A stretch of 17,238 nt of DNA from an uncultured Lachnospiraceae bacterium (GCA_910577835.1 CAJTOU010000063.1:1-17238); one strand, 5' to 3'; shown: positions 7,248-15,244, counted from the stretch's first letter. The notes: generated from the letters alone by a model not told the origin. Numbers and translations: made by a program.

Positions 7248-8330
7248 ATGGGAAGAGTTTATAATTTTTCAGCAGGACCCGCAGTTCTGCCGGAAGAGGT
7301 ATTAAAAGAAGCTGCGGAGGAAATGCTCGATTATAAGGGCTGTGGTATGTCTGTTATGGAAATGAGCCACAGGTCAAAAGTATATGATACAATTATTAAA
7401 GAGGCTGAACAGGATTTAAGAGATATCATGAATATCCCTGACAACTATAAAGTGCTGTTCCTTCAGGGCGGCGCATCTCTTCAGTTTGCAATGATTCCAA
7501 TGAATCTTATGAAGAATAAAAAGGCTGCTTATATTGTAACAGGACAGTGGGCGAAAAAGGCATATCAGGAAGCACAGATATATGGTGAGGCTGTAAAGGT
7601 TGCCTCCTCGGAGGATAAGACATTTTCCTATATTCCGGATTGTTCGGACCTTGATATTCCAGAGGATGCGGATTATGTATATATCTGTGAAAATAATACC
7701 ATTTATGGTACAAAATATAAAACACTTCCAAATACAAAAGGCAAGACGCTGGTAGCGGATGTTTCTTCTTGTTTCTTATCAGAGCCCGTAGATGTTTCAA
7801 AATATGGTGTAATTTATGGTGGTGTACAGAAAAATATCGGACCTGCCGGTGTTGTAATTGCGATTGTCAGAGAAGATTTGATTACAGAAGATGTACTTCC
7901 GGGTACACCAACCATGATGAAATATAAAACTCATGCAGATGCAGATTCGTTATATAATACACCTCCATGCTATGGAATTTATATCTGTGGCAAGGTATTT
8001 AAATGGATAAAGAAAATGGGCGGATTGCAGGCCATGAAAGAGCTGAATGAGAAAAAAGCAAAGATTCTTTATGATTATCTGGATGAGAGCAGGCTTTTTA
8101 AAGGTACAGTTGTTCCAGAGGACCGTTCTCTTATGAATGTTCCATTTGTTACAGGAGATGCTGAGTTGGATGCAAAGTTTGTAAAAGAAGCAAAAGAGGC
8201 CGGCTTTGAAAATCTGAAGGGACATAGAACTGTTGGTGGAATGAGGGCCAGCATCTATAATGCAATGCCGATAGAAGGAGTTGAAAAATTAGTAGAATTT
8301 ATGAAAAAGTTTGAAGTGGAAAACTGTTAA
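7248..8330 (+). CDS. serC: Phosphoserine aminotransferase
   Basis: PLP-dependent class V aminotransferase converting 3-phosphohydroxypyruvate and glutamate to phosphoserine and 2-oxoglutarate. It is the second step of serine synthesis and is often also active in pyridoxal phosphate synthesis. It has 360 residues, a normal length. Motifs: NFSAGPAVLPEEVL (6-19), SVMEMSHRS (35-43), FLQGGASLQF (71-80), ENNTIYGT (148-155), ADVSSCFLSEP (170-180) and the PLP lysine Lys195 in GGVQKNIGPAG. The C-terminal arginine/histidine region GHRTVGGMRASIYNAM is present. AAGGAGG at 7233-7239 is the ribosome binding site. No convincing promoter was seen in the 96-nt gap after ilvB, so transcription may continue from the branched-chain cluster or start inside ilvB. 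serA follows. Confidence 0.97.
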   Translation: MGRVYNFSAGPAVLPEEVLKEAAEEMLDYKGCGMSVMEMSHRSKVYDTIIKEAEQDLRDIMNIPDNYKVLFLQGGASLQFAMIPMNLMKNKKAAYIVTGQWAKKAYQEAQIYGEAVKVASSEDKTFSYIPDCSDLDIPEDADYVYICENNTIYGTKYKTLPNTKGKTLVADVSSCFLSEPVDVSKYGVIYGGVQKNIGPAGVVIAIVREDLITEDVLPGTPTMMKYKTHADADSLYNTPPCYGIYICGKVFKWIKKMGGLQAMKELNEKKAKILYDYLDESRLFKGTVVPEDRSLMNVPFVTGDAELDAKFVKEAKEAGFENLKGHRTVGGMRASIYNAMPIEGVEKLVEFMKKFEVENC

Positions 8331-8366
8331 TTTTTCTTCCTTTTGTCAAATATTACAGCCGATTGA

Positions 8367-8388
8367 ACGATTCCCGACAGGGAATCGT
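8367..8388 (+). other. Compact hairpin between serC and serA
   Basis: ACGATTCCC (8367-8375) and GGGAATCGT (8380-8388) pair perfectly over 9 bp around a GACA loop. An outer 5-bp helix, ACAGC (8355-8359) with GCTGT (8406-8410), could enclose it. No T-run follows, so it does not look like an intrinsic terminator. It could be an mRNA stability or regulatory element. No known riboswitch class was recognised. Confidence 0.55.
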
Positions 8389-8453
8389 GAAGGATAGTTT
8401 CTGGTGCTGTGATATCTAATAAATGATAATATCTAAGAAAGAAGGTAACAAAA

Positions 8454-9617
8454 ATGGTAAAAGTAAATTGTTTAAATCCGATTGCAAAAGCAGGAATGAG
8501 TCTGCTGCCGGATACGTTTGGCACAACGGACAGCTTTGCAGAAGCAGATGCAGTGCTTGTAAGGAGCGCATCCATGCATGAACTGGAGCTTTCTGACAGT
8601 CTGACCGCAGTGGCAAGAGCCGGAGCAGGCGTCAATAATATTCCCCTTGAGAAGTGTGCCGAAAAAGGAATTGTAGTATTTAACACTCCGGGTGCAAATG
8701 CAAATGGTGTAAAAGAGCTGGTTCTTGCCGGTATGCTGCTTGCTTCCAGAGATTTAAGAGGCGGTATGCAGTGGGTGGCAGATAATAAGGAAGACAGGAA
8801 TATTAATAAAAGCATGGAAAAGGCAAAAAAAGCATTTGCCGGAACAGAAATCAAGGGCAAGACACTCGGCGTAATTGGTCTTGGAGCCATAGGCGTGCTG
8901 GTTGCAGATGCAGCAGTAGCACTTGGCATGAAGGTAATCGGCTGTGACCCATATCTTTCCGTTGCAAACGCATTAAATCTTTCTCATAAAGTAAAGCTTG
9001 TAAAAACCAATGCGGAAGTATACAGCCAGTGTGATTTTATTACTGTTCATGTGCCATTGCTTGATGATACAAAGGGCATGATTAACAAGGCATCTATTTC
9101 CATGATGAAACAGGGAGTCATTATTATCAATTTCGCAAGAGACCTTCTTGTAAATGATGATGATATGGCTGAGGCTCTTGCCGAAGGAAAGGTAAAACAT
9201 TATGTAACTGATTTTCCAAATGCCAAATCGGCAAACATGAAGGGCGTTATTGCGTTTCCACATCTGGGAGCTTCAACAGAGGAATCGGAGGATAACTGCG
9301 CAGTAATGGCAGTAAAGCAGATTGTTGATTTTATTGAAAATGGAAATATCAAAAATTCAGTTAATTATCCTTCCTGTGATATGGGTGTATGTACAAAGGC
9401 CGGAAGAATCGCTGTCTGCCATAAAAATATCCCGAATCTGATTTCACAGTTTACCGGTGCCATGGCAGCTTCCAATATAAATATTTCCGAGATGGTAAAC
9501 AAGAGCAAAGGAAATTATGCATATACACTGCTGGACCTTGACTCTGAGGTAACAAAAGCGGCAATAGATAAAATTAAATCTATAAATGGAGTAATAAAGG
9601 TTCGCGTTGTAAAATAA
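8454..9617 (+). CDS. serA: D-3-phosphoglycerate dehydrogenase with C-terminal ACT domain
   Basis: Oxidises 3-phosphoglycerate to 3-phosphohydroxypyruvate with NAD, committing carbon to serine. At 387 residues it is a short-type SerA: a split substrate-binding domain (1-95 and about 290-312), a Rossmann domain with GLGAIG (142-147), and an ACT domain (about 318-387, starting GRIAVCHKNIPNLISQF) likely to bind an amino acid effector such as serine. Arg229 (NFARD), Asp253 (VTDFP) and His270 (FPHLGAST) match the catalytic set. The position five residues after the Asp, Glu in the E. coli enzyme, is Lys258 here. GAAGG at 8441-8445 lies 8 nt before the ATG. Pairing with serC supports the role over other 2-hydroxyacid dehydrogenases. 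Confidence 0.92.
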   Translation: MVKVNCLNPIAKAGMSLLPDTFGTTDSFAEADAVLVRSASMHELELSDSLTAVARAGAGVNNIPLEKCAEKGIVVFNTPGANANGVKELVLAGMLLASRDLRGGMQWVADNKEDRNINKSMEKAKKAFAGTEIKGKTLGVIGLGAIGVLVADAAVALGMKVIGCDPYLSVANALNLSHKVKLVKTNAEVYSQCDFITVHVPLLDDTKGMINKASISMMKQGVIIINFARDLLVNDDDMAEALAEGKVKHYVTDFPNAKSANMKGVIAFPHLGASTEESEDNCAVMAVKQIVDFIENGNIKNSVNYPSCDMGVCTKAGRIAVCHKNIPNLISQFTGAMAASNINISEMVNKSKGNYAYTLLDLDSEVTKAAIDKIKSINGVIKVRVVK

Positions 9618-9676
9618 AGCAGTAGAATAAAAATATATGATTTTACAAACACAACTGATATAAACACTGATTATTT

Positions 9677-9718
9677 AACAAAAGCAGATTTGCAGTTACA
9701 GGCAGGTCTGCTTTTGTT
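9677..9718 (+). terminator. Strong hairpin after serA (terminator, or leader element of the next gene)
   Basis: AACAAAAGCAGA (9677-9688) pairs perfectly with TCTGCTTTTGTT (9707-9718). The stem continues inward with two G-U pairs and then TGC/GCA, leaving an 8-nt loop. The T-rich descending arm continues as TGATTT, the form of an A-tract/T-tract terminator. It lies 60 bp after serA and only 24 bp before the next ATG, so expression of the next gene from any upstream promoter must pass through it. Confidence 0.7.
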
Positions 9719-9742
9719 GATTTACGAAAAAGGAGGAAAAAA

Positions 9743-10447
9743 ATGGATAAAAACAGGGAAGAAGCATTTTTATCGGAATACCGGTCTGATATTTACGAAA
9801 AGCCTTGTGTTGCAGTAGATTTTCTGCTTATTACCATAGAAAATGACAAATTGAAGGTTCTTATGATAGAGAGAAGCGAGATGCCTTTTCAGGGTATGCC
9901 TGCTCTGCCGGGAGTATTTGTAGGAGTAGATGAAACCTTGGACGAGGCAGCGTTAAGAGGAATTCGGGAAGAAGCCGGTGTTATGGATGAGGTATATTTA
10001 GAACAGCTCTACACATGGGGTGCGATAGACAGGGACCCGCGCACCAGAGTGATTTCCGTTTCTTATATGGCATTGCTTCCTTTTGAAAAGATTCATATAA
10101 AGGCGGGAAAAAGAGTGCTTCGGGCTGGATTTTATGATTTGGAAGATATTATTCAGGGAGATAAAAAGATTGCTTTTGACCATAAAGAAATTTTAAGGTA
10201 TGCAAGAGAACGTATAAGAAATAAAACAGAATATACCTGTATGCCGTTTCATTTTGTAGGCGAAGAATTTACTCTGCCCAAATTACAGAAAATATATGAG
10301 ATTCTTTTAGGAAAATCACTTTATAAAGCAAATTTTAGAAAAAAAATCAAAGAATTTGTATTGGAAACAGATAAAATGGAAACGGAAGGGGCCCACAGAC
10401 CAAGCAGAATTTATGTCAGAAATCGAGAAGCAAGAAATATTTTTTAG
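9743..10447 (+). CDS. NrtR-like Nudix-domain transcriptional regulator
   Basis: Probable DNA-binding regulator with an N-terminal Nudix domain and a C-terminal winged helix; 234 residues. The Nudix box occupies 58-80 (ending ALRGIREEAGV) and departs from G-x5-E-x7-RE-U-xEE-x-GU at two places. The first Gly is Val58 and the Glu of the RE pair is Gly73, while Glu64, Arg72, Glu76 and Glu77 remain. The C-terminal part (about 165-225) has EEFTLPKLQKIYEILLG, then ANFRKKIKEF, then HRPSRIYV, the layout of the NrtR winged helix. NrtR proteins often bind ADP-ribose and control NAD genes; sugar-responsive relatives exist, so the ligand is unknown. AGGAGG at 9731-9736 lies 6 nt before the ATG. The next gene follows after 12 nt. 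An active ADP-ribose pyrophosphatase is the alternative. Confidence 0.82.
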   Translation: MDKNREEAFLSEYRSDIYEKPCVAVDFLLITIENDKLKVLMIERSEMPFQGMPALPGVFVGVDETLDEAALRGIREEAGVMDEVYLEQLYTWGAIDRDPRTRVISVSYMALLPFEKIHIKAGKRVLRAGFYDLEDIIQGDKKIAFDHKEILRYARERIRNKTEYTCMPFHFVGEEFTLPKLQKIYEILLGKSLYKANFRKKIKEFVLETDKMETEGAHRPSRIYVRNREARNIF

Positions 10448-10459
10448 GAGGGAAATCTT

Positions 10460-11746
10460 ATGAAAATAGAAAAAACAGCCAAAAATTTATTAAATACCAT
10501 ATCAAAATCAACTTGTTCCTTTACTGCTGTTTCTAACGCCATAAACCGTTTGTATCAGCGTGGATTTGACGAATTAAGCCTGAATGAAAAATGGACTCTT
10601 GAAAAAGAAGGAAAATATTTTATAAACATATATGATTCGGGACTATTTGCATTTACCATAGGAGAAAGTTTTGAAGGAATGTTAAAAATTGCAGCCGCCC
10701 ATACAGACCATCCCTGCCTGTATATCAAACCAAATCCTGAAATAGCAGTAAAAGGGTATGAAAAAGTAAATACTGAAGTTTATGGTGGTGCTATTCTAAA
10801 TACGTGGCTGGACAGACCGTTATCTGTATCAGGAAAAGTTACAATGAAAAGCAGCAATCTGTATCAGCCAAAAAAGAAAATCATAGATTTTGAACGGCCC
10901 CTTTTTACGATTCCAAATCTGGCGATTCATTTAAACAGAGAAATAAATAAAGGTACAGAATTGAATAAACAGACAGATATGCTGCCAGTCTGCGGAATGC
11001 TGGATGAAACTATAAATACAAACCGGTTTTTTATAGAGTATCTTGCAGAAGAATCCGGAGTAAAGACAGAGGATATTCTTGATTTTGAATTATATGTATA
11101 TAATGCAGAGGAGGGCTGTGTATTCGGATTGAATAATGATTTTATATCTGCTCCAAGACTTGACAACACAACTTCGATAGAAGCATGCCTTTCAGGAATT
11201 ATCAACACTCAGCCTGTATCGGGTATTAATTTTATCGCATTATTTGATAACGAAGAAATTGGAAGCAGGACAAAACAGGGCGCAGATTCCGGACTTTTAT
11301 CCATGGTGCTGGAAAAAATATATCTGACTCTTGGAATGGACAGAGAAAGCTATATTGATAAAATTTTAAACGGATTTTTACTGTCTTTAGACGTCGCACA
11401 TGGATTTCACCCGAACAGGCCGGAAAAGTCAGACCCTACAAATATCAATCTTTTAAATCATGGAATTGTAATAAAACGCGCTTCGTCGCAGTCCTATGCA
11501 ACAGACAGCGAATCTATCGCCATTGCAGAACAGATATGCAAGGCTGCTGATATCCCATATCAAAAATATGCAGTTCGCTCCGACGGCACAACGGGAAGCA
11601 CTCTTGGAACAATTGCAAATAAATATCTTCCAATGCGCTCGGTTGATATCGGAGTTCCTGTACTTGCCATGCATTCCGCAAGGGAGATGATGGGAATATG
11701 GGACCAGGCATATCTTGAGAAATTTGTATGCAGATTTTTTCTTTAA
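10460..11746 (+). CDS. apeB: M18-family aminopeptidase (aspartyl aminopeptidase type)
   Basis: Cytosolic dinuclear-metal exopeptidase removing N-terminal residues, typically acidic ones, from peptides. At 428 residues it is full length. The metal and catalytic set is visible: His81 in AAAHTDHP, Asp235 in APRLDN, Glu265/Glu266 in FDNEEIGSRTKQG, Asp311 in SLDVAHG and His405 in AMHSARE. Family stretches NTEVYGGAILNTWLDRPL and RSDGTTGSTLG are present. AGGAGGG (10446-10452) overlaps the stop of the regulator gene and lies 7 nt before the ATG, so the two genes form one transcript. The regulator may control this peptidase, though only adjacency supports that. Substrate preference cannot be read from sequence. 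An 8-bp inverted repeat (AATACATG 11747-11754, CATGTATT 11774-11781) just after the stop could be a weak terminator. Confidence 0.92.
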   Translation: MKIEKTAKNLLNTISKSTCSFTAVSNAINRLYQRGFDELSLNEKWTLEKEGKYFINIYDSGLFAFTIGESFEGMLKIAAAHTDHPCLYIKPNPEIAVKGYEKVNTEVYGGAILNTWLDRPLSVSGKVTMKSSNLYQPKKKIIDFERPLFTIPNLAIHLNREINKGTELNKQTDMLPVCGMLDETINTNRFFIEYLAEESGVKTEDILDFELYVYNAEEGCVFGLNNDFISAPRLDNTTSIEACLSGIINTQPVSGINFIALFDNEEIGSRTKQGADSGLLSMVLEKIYLTLGMDRESYIDKILNGFLLSLDVAHGFHPNRPEKSDPTNINLLNHGIVIKRASSQSYATDSESIAIAEQICKAADIPYQKYAVRSDGTTGSTLGTIANKYLPMRSVDIGVPVLAMHSAREMMGIWDQAYLEKFVCRFFL

Positions 11747-11805
11747 AATACATGAATGATTAGAATTGCAGAACATGTATTATGAAAGGTTTTGTAAGAA
11801 GTAAA

Positions 11806-11834
11806 TAGACAGATTCCTGTTTTCATGATATAAT
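11806..11834 (+). promoter_or_regulatory. glgB-mscS promoter with extended -10
   Basis: TAGACA at 11806-11811 and TATAAT at 11829-11834 have a 17-nt spacer, and TGA directly before the hexamer makes an extended -10 (TGATATAAT). The predicted start is near 11841, giving a leader of about 74 nt. The large palindrome described separately overlaps the -10 and start site. Confidence 0.75.
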
Positions 11835-11866
11835 GTCATCAAACAAGGTTTGATGACTAATATCAT
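11825..11866 (+). promoter_or_regulatory. Large two-part palindrome over the glgB promoter, probable operator
   Basis: Inner arms GTCATCAAAC (11835-11844) and GTTTGATGAC (11848-11857) are perfect around AAG. Outer arms ATGATAT (11825-11831) and ATATCAT (11860-11866) are also perfect, offset by 3 and 2 bases. The dyad covers the extended -10 and the predicted start near 11841. A transcript starting there would lack most of the left inner arm, so the dyad is better read as a DNA operator than as an RNA hairpin. The cognate regulator is unknown. Confidence 0.6.
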
Positions 11867-11914
11867 TAAGCGAAGCATGATGCTCTGCGCAAATATTTTT
11901 TGGAGGTTTACTAT

Positions 11915-14143
11915 ATGAAAGAAAACTTAAACGATTTAATGAACTGGGCAGATATTGAAGGGCTGCAGTATGCAGATATTGACTGTCCACGATGTACTCT
12001 GGGACCAAGCGAGCGAAAGGGTAAAAAAACATTGATACAGGTATTTGTATTGGATGCCACATCTGTATCTATCAGATTTGACAAAGAAAAAAAGCTTCTC
12101 CCAATGGAAAAAATGGATGAGAATTTTTTTGCACTGCTTGTATCGGGGACAAATAAAGGACTGTATCATGTAATCGCAGAATTTGAAGACGGCAGTACTG
12201 TCACATATTATGACCCTTATCAGTTTGACAATGTGCTTCCAATAGAGGAGCTGAAAAAATTCAATGCAGGCGTGAATTATGAAATCTACAAATATCTTGG
12301 CGCACATCCGGCAGAAATACAGGGTGTAAAAGGCATGACCTTTGGCGTATGGGCGCCATTTGCAGAACGTGTCAGCGTGGTAGGTGATTTCAATCAGTGG
12401 GACGGACGCAGGCATATGATGAACAAAATCGATGATACGGGTGTCTTTGAATTGTTTATCCCTGAAATTTCCACAGGCGAATTGTACAAGTATGAAATCA
12501 GACAGTATGGAGAAAAGGTCGTTTTAAAAGCGGACCCTTATGCATTTTTGGCGCAGAAGCGGCCGGATAATGCATCAATAACCGCAGATATCAGCGGTTT
12601 TAAATGGACAGATGAAAAATGGATAAAGGCGAGGGAGAAAAAGAAACTTGAAAGTACTCCAATGTCGATTTATGAGGTTCATTTAGGCTCATGGAAAAAG
12701 CCGGAGATTGAAGGAGTGGAGGAGAAAGAGAGCTTTTATACTTATCGGGAGATTGCTCCTCTTCTGGCAGAATATGTGCTTGATATGCATTATACTCATA
12801 TTGAGCTTATGCCTGTAATGGAACATCCGTTTGACGGTTCGTGGGGTTATCAGGTTACAGGGTATTACGCACCGACATCCCGCTATGGAAATCCAGAGGA
12901 TTTTGCATATTTTATGGATTATATGCATTCTAAGGGAATCGGTGTGATTCTTGACTGGGTTCCTGCACATTTTCCAAAAGATGAATTTGGGCTTGCAAGA
13001 TTTGATGGGACATGCCTGTATGAACATCAGGACCCAAGACAGGGTGAGCATCCTCACTGGGGAACTTTGATTTATAATTATGCAAGACCGGAAGTAAAAA
13101 GCTTTTTAACAGCAAATGCGCTGTTCTGGGCAGAACAGTATCATGCAGATGCAATCCGTATGGATGCAGTCGCTTCCATGCTGTATCTTGATTATGGAAA
13201 AAATGACGGAGAATGGGTGGCAAATATGTATGGAGGACATGAAAATCTTGATGCTATCGCATTTTTGCAGCAGTTAAATACCCAGTTTAAAAAACGTACC
13301 AGAGGTGCGTTGATTATCGCAGAGGAATCTACCGCATGGCCAAAAGTAACAGGTTCACCGGAAGAAGACGGACTGGGCTTTGATTTGAAATGGAATATGG
13401 GCTGGATGAATGATTTTACCAATTATATGAAATGTGACCCGTATTACAGAAAAGACAACTATAATCTTTTAACTTTCAGCATGGTATATGCATACAGCGA
13501 AAATTTTATTCTTGTATTATCTCATGATGAAGTAGTACATGGGAAAGGTTCCATGATTGGCAAGATGCCGGGCGCTGATGAGGATATCCGCTTTTCTAAT
13601 CTGAGAGCCGCCTATACCTTTATGTTTACACATCCCGGAAAGAAGCTGCTGTTTATGGGACAGGACTTCGGTGGATACCGCGAGTGGAGCGAGGAGAGAG
13701 AGCTTGACTGGAAAAGCCTTTTAGATGAAAAACATAAATTTGTTCAGAATTATGTAAAGGAATTAAACAGATTGTATACAGAGGAGCCTGCACTGCATGA
13801 GCTTGACCAGAGTCCGGAGGGCTTTGAATGGATAAACTGTTCTACTCATGAAAAGAGTATCTGTGCATTTATCAGAAAAGGCACAAAGCCGGAGGACACT
13901 CTTTATGTATTTTGTAATTTTGATACTGTACCTCATGCCAGATATAAATTCGGCGTACTAGAGGCAGGGCAGTACAGAGAAATTTTAAACAGCGATGATG
14001 ACAGTTTCGGAGGGTTCGGAATGGTAAATTCCAAAACAGTAATTTCAAAACCAGAGGAATGTGACGGAAGAGAAAATACGATTTCGATTAAACTGGGACC
14101 TGTATCGGTATCTATCTTTAAATATGAAGGACCAGTAAAATGA
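11915..14143 (+). CDS. glgB: 1,4-alpha-glucan branching enzyme
   Basis: Glycoside hydrolase family 13 enzyme that cuts alpha-1,4 glucan chains and rejoins them through alpha-1,6 bonds to branch glycogen. Start ATG 11915 gives 742 residues, with TGGAGG (11901-11906) 8 nt upstream; a TTG at 11900 would place the start on top of that site. Domains: an N1 beta-domain (about 25-105), a CBM48 module (about 125-230, GVWAPFAERVSVVGDFNQWDG), a catalytic barrel with ILDWVPAHFPKDEFGLARFD, nucleophile Asp417 (AIRMDAV), acid Glu470 (LIIAEEST) and His537-Asp538 (LSHDEVVHGKGSMIGKMPG), then a C-terminal beta-domain. All catalytic residues are intact. Other glg genes are absent from the window. The stop overlaps the start of mscS. 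Confidence 0.96.
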   Translation: MKENLNDLMNWADIEGLQYADIDCPRCTLGPSERKGKKTLIQVFVLDATSVSIRFDKEKKLLPMEKMDENFFALLVSGTNKGLYHVIAEFEDGSTVTYYDPYQFDNVLPIEELKKFNAGVNYEIYKYLGAHPAEIQGVKGMTFGVWAPFAERVSVVGDFNQWDGRRHMMNKIDDTGVFELFIPEISTGELYKYEIRQYGEKVVLKADPYAFLAQKRPDNASITADISGFKWTDEKWIKAREKKKLESTPMSIYEVHLGSWKKPEIEGVEEKESFYTYREIAPLLAEYVLDMHYTHIELMPVMEHPFDGSWGYQVTGYYAPTSRYGNPEDFAYFMDYMHSKGIGVILDWVPAHFPKDEFGLARFDGTCLYEHQDPRQGEHPHWGTLIYNYARPEVKSFLTANALFWAEQYHADAIRMDAVASMLYLDYGKNDGEWVANMYGGHENLDAIAFLQQLNTQFKKRTRGALIIAEESTAWPKVTGSPEEDGLGFDLKWNMGWMNDFTNYMKCDPYYRKDNYNLLTFSMVYAYSENFILVLSHDEVVHGKGSMIGKMPGADEDIRFSNLRAAYTFMFTHPGKKLLFMGQDFGGYREWSEERELDWKSLLDEKHKFVQNYVKELNRLYTEEPALHELDQSPEGFEWINCSTHEKSICAFIRKGTKPEDTLYVFCNFDTVPHARYKFGVLEAGQYREILNSDDDSFGGFGMVNSKTVISKPEECDGRENTISIKLGPVSVSIFKYEGPVK

Positions 14144-15078
14144 AATCGCTGATATTATTTGCCTTTTCGGAGAGTACAGAAAGTACAAAACTAGATGCGC
14201 TTTCCAGTGTAGAGGCAGAGATAACGGATAATCTAAATCAGGCTGTGGAAAACGCAAATAATTTTATTCAGTCATTGGAAAAATATCTTCCAAAAATAAT
14301 TGCGTTTGGTATTAATGTTTGTATTGCAATTGCCATTTTTGCAGTTGGAAAAATCGTGATTGGCATTCTGATGAAAATCGTAAAAAAGTTTTTCAAAAGA
14401 GCAAATATTGAAATCAGTGTTCAGAAATTTCTTATATCTCTGATAAGGGCAATTTTATATTTTATATTGTTTATTATCCTCTGCAATCAAGTGGGAATAC
14501 AGACAACCTCTTTTGTGGCATTGTTAAGCACTGCCAGTTTAACAATTGGTCTTGCATTGCAGGGAAGCTTTTCCAACTTTGCAGGTGGTGTGCTGATTCT
14601 ATTAATCAAGCCTTTTAAAGTGGGAGATTATATTGTAGACGGCTCCAGTGGAACAGAGGGAACAGTGCAGAAGATAGATTTATTTTATACCATGATAGTA
14701 ACACCGGATAATAAGCTGATTACAATTCCAAACGGAAATTTATCCAATACGCATATTACCAATGCTTCTGCCTTTGAAAAACGAAGGGTGGATATCACAG
14801 TTGGCATAAGTTATGAAAGTGATATGGAAAAAGCGAAGGAAACAGTTCGGTCAGTCGGTATGCAGGAGCCTGCGAAGCTTGCAGAAGAGGATGTTTTTGT
14901 GGGAATCAAGGCGCTTGCGGAAAGTGAGGTTACGATTGTACTAAGAGTATGGGTAAAAACACAAGATTACTGGGATGCATATTTTAGAATGAATGAGCAG
15001 CTAAAGAAGGAGCTGGATAAAGCGGGAATCGAAATTCCATATAATCAGCTCGATGTACATGTGACACAGAAGGAATAA
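14140..15078 (+). CDS. mscS: Small-conductance mechanosensitive channel, MscS family
   Basis: Membrane channel that opens under membrane tension to release solutes on osmotic downshock. It has 312 residues, close to E. coli MscS (286). A short amphipathic N-terminal region (1-50) precedes TM1 (about 52-76) and TM2 (about 98-118). TM3 (about 122-158) shows the Gly/Ala-rich pore pattern STASLTIGLALQGSFSNFAG followed by the PFKVGDYI turn. The cytosolic beta and alpha/beta domains follow, with the TIPNGNLSN motif (195-203). ATG 14140 overlaps the glgB stop as ATGA, and no separate strong ribosome binding site is visible, so translation should be coupled to glgB. Bacteria often carry several MscS paralogues, so this may not be the main one. 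Confidence 0.93.
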   Translation: MKSLILFAFSESTESTKLDALSSVEAEITDNLNQAVENANNFIQSLEKYLPKIIAFGINVCIAIAIFAVGKIVIGILMKIVKKFFKRANIEISVQKFLISLIRAILYFILFIILCNQVGIQTTSFVALLSTASLTIGLALQGSFSNFAGGVLILLIKPFKVGDYIVDGSSGTEGTVQKIDLFYTMIVTPDNKLITIPNGNLSNTHITNASAFEKRRVDITVGISYESDMEKAKETVRSVGMQEPAKLAEEDVFVGIKALAESEVTIVLRVWVKTQDYWDAYFRMNEQLKKELDKAGIEIPYNQLDVHVTQKE

Positions 15079-15120
15079 AACTTTTTGGAAATTACAGAAC
15101 TAATATAGTTAATAATTATA

Positions 15121-15186
15121 TAACTAAAATACAGTCATACAAATTATCTCATTTGCAGATATCTTTGTATGACTGTATTTTAGTTA
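15121..15186. terminator. Bidirectional terminator between mscS and argH
   Basis: Positions 15121-15143 and 15164-15186 are perfect reverse complements over 23 bp, with a 20-nt loop. Each arm carries an AAAA/TTTT tract placed to act as the U-tract of one direction. It sits between two convergent genes, 42 nt past the mscS stop and 58 nt past the argH stop, so it can end both transcripts. Confidence 0.85.
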
Positions 15187-15244
15187 AGAGAATTGAGATG
15201 TCAAAAGGTCAGTTTTAAAAATCGCACTAATCTACTATAAATAA

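Noticed and set aside
8327..8929. 200-residue minus-strand open frame over the serA start
   Set aside because: It is a shadow of serA: low-complexity Ser/Ala/Pro-rich, with no ribosome binding site or recognisable domain, and it overlaps a confident gene.
11900..11914. TTG start for glgB at 11900
   Set aside because: It would place the start codon on the TGGAGG ribosome binding site. ATG 11915 has ideal spacing.
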